Shown here one piece after another: positions 1-8,080 of a DNA stretch of 36,123 nucleotides. Within the stretch, counting starts at the first letter, position 1; every line of letters begins with the position of its first letter. Origin of the DNA: Pseudorhodoplanes sp. (GTDB lineage Bacteria > Pseudomonadota > Alphaproteobacteria > Rhizobiales > Xanthobacteraceae); NCBI GenBank assembly GCA_019187085.1, contig JABARS010000041.1, forward strand, positions 1 to 36,123, in the 5' to 3' direction. Position numbers and translations under genes: made by a program. Below the pieces are notes generated by a model that was given only the letters and a program-made list of their open reading frames with translations, was not told the DNA's origin and searched no databases.

Positions 1-360
1 CGGGGTCGGCGCGGCGGCGCGGGCGAGATAGGCCGGATCGACGGTCGGCACCGGCTTCTGCGCCTGCAGCTTGCGCGGCGTGGCGCGCTTGACGGGGGCC
101 GGCGCCGGTTGCGACAGCGGACGCGAGCGGCCGGCGCCGGGCGCGGGTTCGCGTTCGCGTTCGGGCATGCGAACGATGCTGCCGGTGGTGTCGGGGCTCG
201 TGCGCTCCACGCGCGGATGGTCGCCGAGAGCCGCCGTGGTGAAGCGAGCGGGCGGCGGCGCAAGGATGCCGGAGGGCGGCACGCCGAAGCTTCCGTCCCC
301 GGCAGCGGCCGGCAGCGGCAGAATGAGTATAAAGGCAAAAACGAGCATGCGCGGAGTCAT
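1..360 (-). CDS. Putative secreted proline-rich protein (3' end cut by window edge)
   Basis: The reading frame is open from an ATG at 360 down to base 1, 120 codons without a stop, so the C-terminus lies outside the window. The first 20 or so residues are a classical Sec signal peptide: a short charged start, a hydrophobic stretch (LVFAFILILPLP) and an AAAG cleavage region. The rest is low-complexity and rich in Pro, Ala and Arg, with a DTTGSIVR segment, and resembles the disordered linker of an envelope protein. A GGGGA stretch about 8 bases upstream could serve as ribosome binding site; a second in-frame ATG lies at 348. It follows the TRAP binding-protein gene on the same strand after 74 bases. 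No family is recognised. Confidence 0.6.
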   Translation of the reverse strand, partial: MTPRMLVFAFILILPLPAAAGDGSFGVPPSGILAPPPARFTTAALGDHPRVERTSPDTTGSIVRMPEREREPAPGAGRSRPLSQPAPAPVKRATPRKLQAQKPVPTVDPAYLARAAAPTP

Positions 361-434
361 CGGCGGTCCCCGTGTCAGAAATCACCGCCGATACTGAAAC
401 TTAGATGGTTAACAAATCCTCACCACGGCGGCAG

Positions 435-1505
435 TCACAGCTCGCGCGCTTCGAAAATCTGCTGCAGTGAAAGACGCGACCAGGCAGCGACGCGCTCCCG
501 GAATCCCATATACGATTCGTGGACCTTGCGCGCGCGTGCGCTGCGGCCGGCGAGTTCGGCGAGCACCGTGCCGGCTTCGCGGCGCGCCGCCGCGATCAGA
601 TCGGCGGGGAAGCGGCGCAGCTTCACGTTATGGCGTTCGGTCAGGGCGGCGAGCGCTTCGGTGTTGAGCTTCTCCATCTCGGCAAGCGCGAAGGTCGCCT
701 CCGCCGCACAGGCATGCGCGACGACGGCTTTGAGTTCGGCGTCAAGCGCGGTCCAGGCTTTCAGCGAGACGATGCATTCGCCGGTGCCGTTGGGCTTGTT
801 GAAGCCGGGACCGTAATAGAACGGCGCCAGCCGGTAGAGCCCGAGCGCGATATCGGAGCCGGGTCCGACGAACTCGGCGGCGTCGAGAACCCCGGTCTGC
901 AGGCTCGCCAGGATTTCGGCCGGCGGCGTCGTCTGCGGGGTGGCGCCGAGCCGGCGGAACACTTCGCCGCCAAGACCGAGCGCGCGGATTTTCAGCCCGC
1001 GCACGTCGGACAGGCCGGCGAGTTCGCGGCGGAACCAGCCGCCCATGCACACGCCGGTGTTGCCGCCCATGAAAGGCTTCACCCCGAACGGCGCATAAAG
1101 CTCGTCCCACAAGGCCTGCCCGCCGCCGGCCTCGACCCAAGCCACATGCTCGTTCGGCGTCAGCCCGAACGGCACCGTGGTGAAAAAAGCCGCCGCCGGC
1201 TCCTTGCCCTGCCAGTAGAAGGAGGCGGTGTGCCCCATCTCGGCCACGCCGGTGCCGACCGCATCGAGCACTTCGAAGGCAGGCACGACCTCGCCGGCCG
1301 CCGATACCGCGACGTCAAGCCGCCCGCCCGAGAGCGCGCGGATGCGCTCGGCAACGCGCTCCGCCGACATGCCGGGTCCCGGCAGGCGCTTCGGCCAGGA
1401 CGTCACCATGCGCCAGCGCACCGTGGCCGCGCGCGCCACCTGCGGCGCCGCCAGCGTGCCGGCGCCAATACCCGCAAGGACCATGCGCCGCGAGATCGTC
1501 GTCAT
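435..1505 (-). CDS. TRAP transporter substrate-binding protein (DctP family), Tat-exported
   Basis: About 356 residues, the normal size for a DctP-type periplasmic binding protein. I start at the ATG at 1505 because its first bases overlap the thiD stop (ATGA) and it leads straight into a twin-arginine signal (SRRMVLAG) with an AARA cleavage site. The mature part starts RWRMVTSWPK and has the conserved Arg of TRAP binding proteins in the GLKIRALG segment. It resembles the TakP-like branch that binds 2-oxo acids or similar carboxylates. No TRAP membrane subunits are seen within the window. As the last gene of a TPP-riboswitch operon it could bind a thiamine precursor or a related acid, but this is inferred from position only. 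Confidence 0.85.
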   Translation of the reverse strand: MTTISRRMVLAGIGAGTLAAPQVARAATVRWRMVTSWPKRLPGPGMSAERVAERIRALSGGRLDVAVSAAGEVVPAFEVLDAVGTGVAEMGHTASFYWQGKEPAAAFFTTVPFGLTPNEHVAWVEAGGGQALWDELYAPFGVKPFMGGNTGVCMGGWFRRELAGLSDVRGLKIRALGLGGEVFRRLGATPQTTPPAEILASLQTGVLDAAEFVGPGSDIALGLYRLAPFYYGPGFNKPNGTGECIVSLKAWTALDAELKAVVAHACAAEATFALAEMEKLNTEALAALTERHNVKLRRFPADLIAAARREAGTVLAELAGRSARARKVHESYMGFRERVAAWSRLSLQQIFEAREL

Positions 1506-2314
1506 GCCGTTTCCCCATTCCACCAGTGATGAAAATGATGCACCGGCCCATGCCCGGACCCGATGCGCAGCCGATCCGAAGCGGCGATCGCCGCCGTCAC
1601 ATAGGCCTTCGCCTCGCGCACGCTCGTCGCGAGATCGTGGCCCTTGGCGAGCCCGGCCGCGATCGCCGACGACAAGGTGCAGCCCGTGCCGTGCGTATTG
1701 CGGGTGGCGATGCGTTCGGCGGCCAGCCGCGCGACCGAGGACGGCTCGATCAGGAGGTCCACACTCTCCGCACCGCTGCCGTGACCGCCCTTGATCAGCA
1801 CCGCGCGCGCGCCCATCGCGAGCAGCTTCTCGCCCTGCGTGCGCATGTCGTTTTCCGTCTGCGCCACCGACGATTCCAGCAGCGCCGCCGCCTCCGGCAG
1901 ATTGGGCGTCACGATCATCGCGCGCGGAATGAGCACCGTGCGCAGCACCTCGATCGCGTCCGGCGACAGCAGCCGGTCGCCCGAGGCCGCGACCATGACC
2001 GGATCGAGCACCACGTTGTGCTGCCGGTATTGTGCGAGCTTGCCGGCCACCGTCTCGATGACCTTCGGCTGCGACAGCATCCCGATTTTCACCGCACCGA
2101 CCGCAAGATCGGAGAACACCGCGTCCATCTGCGCGGCGATGAAATCGGGCGGCACGTCATGAATGGCGGTCACGCCTTTCGTATTCTGCGCGGTAAGCGC
2201 GGCGATCACCGAGGCGCCGTACACGCCGAGCGCGGAAAATGTCTTGAGGTCGGCCTGGATGCCCGCCCCGCCTCCGGAATCGGACCCGGCAATGGTCACG
2301 GCAATCGCGGTCAT
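1502..2314 (-). CDS. thiD: Hydroxymethylpyrimidine/phosphomethylpyrimidine kinase
   Basis: ThiD phosphorylates HMP and then HMP-phosphate with ATP, giving HMP-pyrophosphate for thiamine synthesis in the cytoplasm. The 270 residues match the family's length. Visible ribokinase-fold signatures are [18 protein letters not shown] at about residues 9-26, [13 protein letters not shown] near 105-117, and the anion-hole and catalytic segment [15 protein letters not shown] near 208-222. The C-terminus ends in a His-rich VHHFHHWW tail. It overlaps thiE upstream by 4 bases and the TRAP binding-protein gene downstream by 4 bases, which suggests translational coupling under the riboswitch upstream of thiM. 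Confidence 0.96.
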   Translation of the reverse strand: MTAIAVTIAGSDSGGGAGIQADLKTFSALGVYGASVIAALTAQNTKGVTAIHDVPPDFIAAQMDAVFSDLAVGAVKIGMLSQPKVIETVAGKLAQYRQHNVVLDPVMVAASGDRLLSPDAIEVLRTVLIPRAMIVTPNLPEAAALLESSVAQTENDMRTQGEKLLAMGARAVLIKGGHGSGAESVDLLIEPSSVARLAAERIATRNTHGTGCTLSSAIAAGLAKGHDLATSVREAKAYVTAAIAASDRLRIGSGHGPVHHFHHWWNGETA

Positions 2315-2967
2315 CGGCGTTCTCCAAGCGCGCGGTCGACGATGGAGCGTAAACGCGCGGCCGCCGCTTTCGGTTCGTCCGCCATCGACAGCGCCGAGAT
2401 CACGGCAATGCCGTCGGCGCCCGCAGCGATCACGGTCGCGGCATTGCGCTCGTCGATCCCGGCAATGGCGCCGACCGGAAGGCCGGGCCGGCGCGCGCGG
2501 ACAAGACCGGCGAGCGTGCGGAAGCCGTCGGAGCCGACCGGCGCGTCGGGATTGTCCTTGGATTTGGTCTCGAACACGCCGCCGATGCAGACATAATCGA
2601 GCAGATCGAGCGGGGCGTCGTTCGCTTGTTTCCCGGTCTTGATCGACAGGCCGATGATCGCGCGCGAACCGAGCAGGCGGCGCGCATCCTCGGGCGTCAT
2701 GTCGTCCCAGCCGACATGCACGCCGTCGGCGCCCGCGGCGAACGCGACATCGACGCGATCGTTGATCAGCAACGGCACGCCGCTGTCCGCCACCGCCGCC
2801 TTGATCGCCCGCGCCTGCGCGATCATCGCGCGCGTCGAACCGTGCTTGTCGCGCAATTGCAGCAGCGTGATCCCGCCGGCAGCCTCCTCGCGGGCGAGCG
2901 TCGCCAGGTCGCGCCCATTCGCACGCTCCGGATCGAGCAGGCCATAAAGCCGCAGATCAACCATCAT
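2311..2967 (-). CDS. thiE: Thiamine phosphate synthase
   Basis: ThiE joins HMP-pyrophosphate and hydroxyethylthiazole phosphate to thiamine monophosphate. The 218 residues fit the TIM-barrel family. Visible motifs are LLQLRDK near 36-42, [20 protein letters not shown] near 66-85 (substrate and Mg-pyrophosphate site) and the C-terminal phosphate-binding stretch [11 protein letters not shown] followed by [11 protein letters not shown]. Two consecutive ATGs (2967 and 2964) compete as start. A GGAGG lies 4 bases before the first and 7 before the second, so 2964, which touches the thiM stop as TGATG, may be the true one. It lies between thiM and thiD with overlapping ends. Confidence 0.95.
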   Translation of the reverse strand: MMVDLRLYGLLDPERANGRDLATLAREEAAGGITLLQLRDKHGSTRAMIAQARAIKAAVADSGVPLLINDRVDVAFAAGADGVHVGWDDMTPEDARRLLGSRAIIGLSIKTGKQANDAPLDLLDYVCIGGVFETKSKDNPDAPVGSDGFRTLAGLVRARRPGLPVGAIAGIDERNAATVIAAGADGIAVISALSMADEPKAAAARLRSIVDRALGERR

Positions 2968-3746
2968 TCCACCTCCGCGCGATCGGCGATTTCGCCGGCA
3001 TCAAGTTCGTAGAGCGCGTCGAGAAAGGCGGTCGCGAACGAGCCCGGCCCCTGCGCCTCCTCGCCGGCGATTTCACCGGCCACGCCGAATATCAGGAGCG
3101 CCGACGCGCTCGCCAGGAACGCGTCCTTTTCGACGGCAAGGCAGGCGGCAACCAGAGCCGACGCCGCGCATCCCATGGCGGTGATGCGCGCCATCAATGC
3201 GTGTCCGTTGGCGATCCGCACGCGGCGCGTGGCGTCGGCGACGTCATCGGTCTCGCCGGTAAGGCCGATCGCGCAATGCCGCTCGGACGCAAAGCGCGCG
3301 AGCGCGGCAGTGTCGGGCGCGGTTTCGGCGAGCGCGGCAAACTCACGCGCGTTCAGCCGGATCGCGGCCGGGCCGCGATCAAGCAGCGTGCGCGCAAAGG
3401 CCGCGCGCGGCGCCGAAACATCGATCAGCACCGGATCGAGCACCCAGGGCATGCGCTTTTCGTCCGCCCGGTCGAGCGCGATGCCGACCGCGGCGCGGCG
3501 CTCCTCGTCGAGCGTTCCGAGATTGACCAGAAGCGAATCCGCGCGGTCGGCGAAGGCCGCGATCTCCGCCGCCGCGATGGTCATCGAGGGCAGCGCATTG
3601 ACAGCGAGCAGCACGTTCGCCGTCAGTTCCTGCGCAACGGTGTTCGTGATGCAGTGGACGCGCGGACCGTGGCGGCGCACGCGCAATAGGATATCGGCCG
3701 CAAGCTGCGGCAAGGCGCGTGCGAAATCGGTCCCGGATGGCTGCAT
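2964..3746 (-). CDS. thiM: Hydroxyethylthiazole kinase
   Basis: ThiM phosphorylates salvaged hydroxyethylthiazole to supply ThiE. The 260-residue protein shows the family's N-terminal segment VHCITNTVAQELTANVLLA, then MPWVLDPVLID, AAIRLNAREFAALA and the glycine-rich ATP/active-site stretch ITAMGCAASALVAACLA, in which the usual TGTGC is altered to AMGCA but keeps the Cys. It is the first gene of the operon. Its ribosome binding site (GGAGGG) is part of the 3' arm of a TPP riboswitch 8 bases upstream of the ATG. Together thiM, thiE and thiD form a salvage set; de novo thiC and thiG are not in the window. Confidence 0.95.
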   Translation of the reverse strand: MQPSGTDFARALPQLAADILLRVRRHGPRVHCITNTVAQELTANVLLAVNALPSMTIAAAEIAAFADRADSLLVNLGTLDEERRAAVGIALDRADEKRMPWVLDPVLIDVSAPRAAFARTLLDRGPAAIRLNAREFAALAETAPDTAALARFASERHCAIGLTGETDDVADATRRVRIANGHALMARITAMGCAASALVAACLAVEKDAFLASASALLIFGVAGEIAGEEAQGPGSFATAFLDALYELDAGEIADRAEVE

Positions 3747-3752
3747 CTCAAG

Positions 3753-3836
3753 CTCCCTCCGCCGGCATGACCCGGATCAGGTTCAATGGGTTGGCATTGC
3801 GCCTCTCAGCCCGGCTGACCGGCCGGGCACCCCATG
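3753..3836 (-). promoter_or_regulatory. TPP riboswitch (THI element) in the thiM leader
   Basis: Read on the minus strand, the leader carries the conserved THI-box blocks in order: GGGGTGCC near 3827-3834, CTGAGA near 3802-3808, then ACCTGATCCGGGTCATGCCG followed by GCGGAGGGAG close to the start codon. These are the pyrimidine- and pyrophosphate-sensing parts of the TPP aptamer. The terminal GGAGGGAG (3753-3760) is also the Shine-Dalgarno sequence of thiM, so TPP binding should hide it and lower translation of the whole overlapping operon. No separate terminator hairpin fits between aptamer and ATG, which supports translational control. Confidence 0.95.
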
Positions 3837-3885
3837 AGATTGCACGAGATACCTATTCCGGTCCTTCGCTTTGCGCAAGCATCCG

Positions 3886-3901
3886 CGGGGGCTTGCCCCC
3901 G
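3886..3901. repeat. Perfect GC-rich inverted repeat (CGGGGGC-TT-GCCCCCG)
   Basis: Seven-base arms with a two-base loop, followed by AAAA on the plus strand. It lies between the divergent thiM riboswitch and hupE. It could act in either leader, or be a dispersed palindromic repeat; no function can be assigned from sequence alone. Confidence 0.6.
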
Positions 3902-3944
3902 AAAATCCGGAAACGCTAGGTTGGCGCACGGACAAGGTGGCCTC

Positions 3945-4526
3945 ATGCGCATCCTCGTTCCTGCGTTTCTGGCGGCCGTCGTGACGGCCGAGACAGCATG
4001 GGCGCACACCGCAGGCGGCCCCGGCGAGGGCCTGCGTGCAGGCTTCCTGCATCCATTATTCGGGCCGGACCATATCGCCGCCATGGTCGCGGTCGGGTTA
4101 TGGGGAGCCCTGCTCGGCAACCCGGCGCTCTGGCTGCTGCCGGTCGCATTCCCGCTGGTCATGGCGGCCGGCGGTGTCGTAGCGATTGCCGGTGTTCCGA
4201 TCCCCGGCATCGAACCCGGCATTGCGCTCTCGGCCGTCGTGCTCGGCATGATGATCGCGTTCGCGGTACGGCCGCCGCTCTGGATCGCGCTGGCGCTCGT
4301 CGGCACCTTCGCGGTTTTTCACGGCTACGCGCATGGCGCGGAATTGCCGCCGGGCGGAGACGCCGTGACCTATTCGCTCGGCTTCGTGGTCGCAACCGGA
4401 CTGCTGCATCTGTGCGGGATCGCGATCGGCGCGCTCGCGGATCGCCGCTGGGGGCGCATCCTCGTGCGCACGGGCGGTGCGGGCATCGCCGCCGCCGGCC
4501 TCGTCTTTGTCGGCCGGCTGGTGTGA
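3945..4526 (+). CDS. HupE/UreJ family membrane protein (probable Ni/Co permease-like)
   Basis: HupE/UreJ proteins are small inner-membrane permeases linked to nickel or cobalt uptake. I start at the ATG at 3945, because it opens a signal-like sequence (MRILVPAFLAAVVTAETAWA) ending before His-Thr, and AAGGTGG precedes it; the frame extends further 5' without such features. The protein is about 193 residues with roughly six hydrophobic segments. The family hallmark HPLFGPDHIAAMVAVG sits just after the cleavage site, and HGYAHG lies in the middle. The neighbouring gene overlaps its stop codon. No urease or hydrogenase gene is nearby, so the metal is not determined. Confidence 0.88.
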   Translation: MRILVPAFLAAVVTAETAWAHTAGGPGEGLRAGFLHPLFGPDHIAAMVAVGLWGALLGNPALWLLPVAFPLVMAAGGVVAIAGVPIPGIEPGIALSAVVLGMMIAFAVRPPLWIALALVGTFAVFHGYAHGAELPPGGDAVTYSLGFVVATGLLHLCGIAIGALADRRWGRILVRTGGAGIAAAGLVFVGRLV

Positions 4527-5125
4527 ACGCCGCGCGCCTGCTGATTGTCTTTGCGGTCGCGGGTACGACCAGTACGGCGCATGCCCATGTACTGACCGAC
4601 ACTATCGGCGGCTTCTGGGGCGGGGCGCTGCACCCGTTGATCGTGCCGGCCCAGACCCTCTGCCTCATCGCGCTGGCGCTGCTGATGGCCCGGCACGGCG
4701 TCAGAGCGCGCCCGATGCTGGTGCTGGCATTCGCCGCCGGCTGTGTGACGGGGATAGTCCTGGTGACGCGCGCATTCGCATTCGCACAAAGCGACGGCGC
4801 CGTGCTCGCCTGTGCGGCCGCGACGGGAGCACTGATCGCGCTCGGCCGGCCTCTGCCTCCGGTCGTCGCCGCAGCCATCATGGCCGCGGCGGGCTTTTCC
4901 GTCACGATCGATTCAGTGCCGGCCATCGTATCCGAGCGCGATACGCTGCTCTCGCTCGGCGGCACGCTTTCGTCGGGGCTGGCGCTGGTGCTGGTGGTCG
5001 GTACGGCGCTTGGCGCTACGCTCGACGCGGTCCGCAATCGCTGGCTGCCGGTGGCCGTGCGGATCGCCGGTTCATGGCTTGCCGCGAGCGCGATCCTGAC
5101 GCTGGCCCTGCGCCTGATCCGGTGA
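4523..5125 (+). CDS. Second, divergent HupE/UreJ-like membrane protein
   Basis: I place the start at the GTG at 4523, which overlaps the hupE stop as GTGA. It opens directly into a signal sequence (LLIVFAVAGTTSTAHAHV), so the longer upstream frame is not used. The product is about 200 residues, mostly hydrophobic, with five or six likely membrane segments. After the cleavage site it has GGALHPLIVPAQTLCLIALAL, which lines up with the HupE hallmark HPxxGxDH but lacks the central Gly-x-Asp-His. It therefore looks like a diverged paralogue translated together with the first gene, perhaps the second half of a two-component permease. Confidence 0.75.
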   Translation: MNAARLLIVFAVAGTTSTAHAHVLTDTIGGFWGGALHPLIVPAQTLCLIALALLMARHGVRARPMLVLAFAAGCVTGIVLVTRAFAFAQSDGAVLACAAATGALIALGRPLPPVVAAAIMAAAGFSVTIDSVPAIVSERDTLLSLGGTLSSGLALVLVVGTALGATLDAVRNRWLPVAVRIAGSWLAASAILTLALRLIR

Positions 5126-5207
5126 GGCCGCGGGTACAAAGACACGCCTTGTCAACGCGCGGCGATTTTGCTGGATTGGCGGCAGCGCCACGCCACGGAA
5201 ATCCCGC

Positions 5208-5444
5208 ATGATTCCCTTTTTCGTCCAGATCAAATGCCAGCTCGGCAAGTCCTACGAAGTGGCGAACCGCCTCGCCGACGCCGAAATCGCCTCGGAAATC
5301 TATTCGACGGCCGGCGAGTTCGACCTGCTCTGCAAGTTCTATGTGGATCAGGGCGTTGATATCGGCCATTTCGTGAACGAGAAGGTGCAGCAGATCCCGG
5401 GCATCCAGGACACCCGCACCATCATCACCTTCAAGGCGTTCTGA
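5208..5444 (+). CDS. Stand-alone Lrp/AsnC ligand-binding (RAM) domain protein
   Basis: A 78-residue protein that is a single RAM domain, the amino-acid-binding half of Lrp/AsnC regulators, with no DNA-binding helix-turn-helix. It starts MIPFFVQIKCQLGKSYEVA, has the central GEFDLLCKFYV strand-turn motif typical of the fold, and ends in IPGIQDTRTIITFKAF. Such proteins form dimers or higher rings and may sense a metabolite or modulate full-length Lrp proteins. It ends only four bases from the convergent exporter gene. Function beyond the fold is not known. Confidence 0.88.
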   Translation: MIPFFVQIKCQLGKSYEVANRLADAEIASEIYSTAGEFDLLCKFYVDQGVDIGHFVNEKVQQIPGIQDTRTIITFKAF

Positions 5445-5448
5445 CGCC

Positions 5449-6378
5449 TCAGGGGGTACCGGGCGGACCTTCCGCCTCCTGCTGCTGACGGCGCAGGCCG
5501 AGCTGGCGTTCGCGGAATATGACGAACAACCCGGCGCCCGCCACGATCGCGGCGCCCACGAAGACGAGCGGCATCGGCACCTCGCCGAACATCAGATAGC
5601 CGAAGATCAGCGCCCACAGCATCGACGTATAGCCGAACGGCGCCACGAGCGAAGCCGGGGCGTGGCGATAGCTCTCGGTCAGCACGAGGTGCGCCACGCC
5701 GCCGAGGATGCCGGTTGCGATCAACGCGGCAAGCTGGATCGCATCCGGCCTGTGCCAGCCGAGCGGCCAGGTGGCGAGGCCGGCAAGCGCGCAGATCAGG
5801 GAAAAGTAGAAGACGATCGAGGGCGTGGTCTCGCTGTCGGTCAGCCGGCGGGTCTGGATCACGGCGCCGGCATTGAAGAAGGCAGCCAGGATGGCGAGCA
5901 GCGCGCCGAGCGCGCTCGCGCTGAGCACGAGGCCGGAATAGCGGCTGAGGTCGAGATGCGGCCACAGCATCACGATGATTCCGGCAAAGCCGACGAACAC
6001 CGCCGACCAGCGGTAGAGCCGCACCCGCTCCTTCAGGAACATGGCCGATAACGCAACCGTGATCAGAGGCGAGGAGAACGAGAAGGCGGTGGCATCCACC
6101 ACCGGCAACCGCGCCAGCGAGGCGAAATTGAGGAACATGCCGCAAATGCTGAACATGCCGCGGCCGAGATGGCCGAGCGGCCGCCGCGTTCGCACCGCAT
6201 TGATCAGCTCGCCGCGCCAGGCATAGACGATCACCACCGGCACGATGGCGAACGCGGCACGGAAGAAAACCACCTGGCCGACCGGAACCACCTCGCCGAC
6301 ATAGCGCACGAGCGCCGACATCGCCGCAAACAGGATTGCGGAGACCAATGTGAGGATAATCGCCCGGATCGAATTCAT
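5449..6378 (-). CDS. DMT/EamA family transporter
   Basis: About 309 residues with ten hydrophobic segments in two EamA repeats, the usual layout of drug/metabolite exporters. I prefer the ATG at 6378 (MNSIRAIILTLVSAILFAAMSALVRYVG) to the TTG at 6402, since the family begins directly with the first membrane helix. Visible repeat signatures are VVFFRAAFAIVPVV in the first half and LVAPFGYTSMLWALIFGYLMFGEVP in the second. The C-terminus is a short charged cytoplasmic tail rich in Arg, Gln and Glu. The substrate cannot be told from sequence. Confidence 0.9.
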   Translation of the reverse strand: MNSIRAIILTLVSAILFAAMSALVRYVGEVVPVGQVVFFRAAFAIVPVVIVYAWRGELINAVRTRRPLGHLGRGMFSICGMFLNFASLARLPVVDATAFSFSSPLITVALSAMFLKERVRLYRWSAVFVGFAGIIVMLWPHLDLSRYSGLVLSASALGALLAILAAFFNAGAVIQTRRLTDSETTPSIVFYFSLICALAGLATWPLGWHRPDAIQLAALIATGILGGVAHLVLTESYRHAPASLVAPFGYTSMLWALIFGYLMFGEVPMPLVFVGAAIVAGAGLFVIFRERQLGLRRQQQEAEGPPGTP

Positions 6379-6518
6379 GCGCGGCGCCGGCAGCCACCAC
6401 AAACGTCGCCGCCCGGTTCTGCGCGCACCTTGCGCGCGCCGGACGGCACCCGACCTCTATCCGCGGCGCGGCGGATTCTGCAAGAGGCCGCGGCACGTTG
6501 CAGCCATGCAGGAAACGG

Positions 6519-7445
6519 TCATTGCGAGGCGCGCTGCGGCCGGCGCGGCCCTTCGAGCGGCGGCAGCGATTTCAAATAAAGCGCCATCGCCTGACGGTCG
6601 GCGGCCGGCAACTGCGCCGTGTTGCGGACGACCGGCACCATCGCACCGACGATGGGGCTGCCGTCCGGCTTGTCGCCGTATTGCAGGAAATCCGCCAACT
6701 CCTCGGCGCTCCAGCCTTTCAGCGCGAACTGCGTAATGTTGGGAACCCATCCCTCGCCGTCCGGAGCGGGACCGCCGGCGAAGCGCTGCGCACCGACCGG
6801 ACCGCCGAGCCGGTTGCGCGGAGTATGGCACTCCCCGCAATGGCCCGGCCCATTGACGAGATAGGCGCCGCGATTCCAGGCCGCCGATTGCGCGGGATCG
6901 GGGACAAACGTCGCGGCGTCGAAAAACATCAGCTTCCACAGTCCGAGCAACGGGCGGAGGCTGAACGGAAACTCAAGTTCGTGCGTGCGCACACGCCCGG
7001 CGGCCGGCGGCAGCGTCTTCATGAACGCGAAGAGATCGCGCACGTCGCCGACGGTCATCCGCGCATAGGAGGTGAAGGGGAATGACGGGTAATAATGCTC
7101 GCCACCGGGCGAGGTCCCTTTCAGCATCGCGGTGGCGAACTGCGCCTCGGTCCAACCGCCGATGCCGTCGCTGTCGTGCGGCGAGATGTTGGGTACGTGG
7201 AATGTGCCGAACGGCGATTTGAGCGCAAGCCCGCCGCCGAGCCGCAGATGATCGTCCGCTCCGGGCGTGGCATGGCAGGACGCGCAGCCGCCGGCGAAAA
7301 ACATCATTCGGCCGTTTGCGGGATCGGGCCTGTGCACACCGAGCGCCGCCGCCGGCAGCGTTTTCGCCCGGCTCGCGCGCCAGACGATCGCGAGCGCCGC
7401 AACGACGAGCCCGATCAGAATGACGAGAAATATCCGCCGCGCCAT
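6519..7445 (-). CDS. Dihaem c-type cytochrome, membrane-anchored
   Basis: A 308-residue protein with an N-terminal membrane anchor (about residues 4-22) and two haem-c sites: CASCH at about 54-58 and CGECH at about 203-207. YARMTVGDV near 130 and GAMVPVV near 268 offer axial Met ligands. This two-domain form resembles the cytochrome subunits that take electrons from periplasmic alcohol or aldehyde dehydrogenases. It lies 25 bases after the cytochrome c' gene and on the same strand as the molybdenum hydroxylase upstream. It may be the electron acceptor of that enzyme, which is inference from neighbourhood. Confidence 0.9.
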   Translation of the reverse strand: MARRIFLVILIGLVVAALAIVWRASRAKTLPAAALGVHRPDPANGRMMFFAGGCASCHATPGADDHLRLGGGLALKSPFGTFHVPNISPHDSDGIGGWTEAQFATAMLKGTSPGGEHYYPSFPFTSYARMTVGDVRDLFAFMKTLPPAAGRVRTHELEFPFSLRPLLGLWKLMFFDAATFVPDPAQSAAWNRGAYLVNGPGHCGECHTPRNRLGGPVGAQRFAGGPAPDGEGWVPNITQFALKGWSAEELADFLQYGDKPDGSPIVGAMVPVVRNTAQLPAADRQAMALYLKSLPPLEGPRRPQRASQ

Positions 7446-7470
7446 GGCCCGTGTTGACCCAGCGCGCCGA

Positions 7471-7923
7471 TCAGTTCTTCACCAGATAGTTCTGATGGCA
7501 GCCATCGCAGGTCCCCCGCAGCACCGGATAGACCTCCTTGAGGCCGGCGAGCGTCTTCGCCTTGTCGCGATTGTCGGCCACGTCCTTTGCGAGCTTGGCA
7601 AAGCGGCCTTCGAAATCAGCCTTGTTCTGCCAGATTTTCTCGGAGGTGCGGAATTCGTCGCCGGGATTGGTGCCCGACATGGAGCCGGGCGGAAACAGCG
7701 CCGGCAGCTTCTGCAGGCTCGTGCTCAACTGCGCGAGATCGGCTTCCACCCTGGCGGCATCGAATGGATCCTGCTCGCGCTGCATGCGGTTGAGCGAACG
7801 ATAGATCGGCTGCGCTATGGCCTTCATCTCCGCCTTGCGCGCGGCAATGGGATCCGATTGCGCAACGACGGCGGTCGCAGCACCGGCCGCGATCACAACG
7901 ACAATGCCAAGACGGAGCATCAT
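7471..7923 (-). CDS. Cytochrome c' (periplasmic four-helix haem protein)
   Basis: A 150-residue protein with a signal peptide ending AVVAQ and a single haem-c motif, CDGCHQNY, at residues 139-146 near the C-terminus. That position is the hallmark of cytochrome c', which binds haem in a four-helix bundle and can bind NO or CO. The middle (MKAIAQPIYRSLNRM, then NPGDEFRTSEKIWQN) fits the helices. Two adjacent ATGs (7923, 7920) follow GGAGAGG; the spacing favours the second slightly. It is probably co-transcribed with the dihaem cytochrome downstream. Confidence 0.9.
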   Translation of the reverse strand: MMLRLGIVVVIAAGAATAVVAQSDPIAARKAEMKAIAQPIYRSLNRMQREQDPFDAARVEADLAQLSTSLQKLPALFPPGSMSGTNPGDEFRTSEKIWQNKADFEGRFAKLAKDVADNRDKAKTLAGLKEVYPVLRGTCDGCHQNYLVKN

Positions 7924-8080
7924 GCATTCCTCTCCTTTTGCCCGACGCCGAAAATGGACGCCATCCGGATCAACCCGGCGATCGACCCGTTATTCCACAT
8001 TCCGCCAACATGACGACGTCAGCATTGCGGCAGATCTGAGCGAAACCCGGGCGAAAGTGCCGCAGGCCCCAGGCGCTATC

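Noticed and set aside
8006..8026. Palindrome TGACGACGTCA between the cytochrome c' and molybdenum hydroxylase genes as a regulator site
   Set aside because: Only an 11-base near-palindrome in GC-rich sequence, 90 bases from the start codon; too likely by chance.
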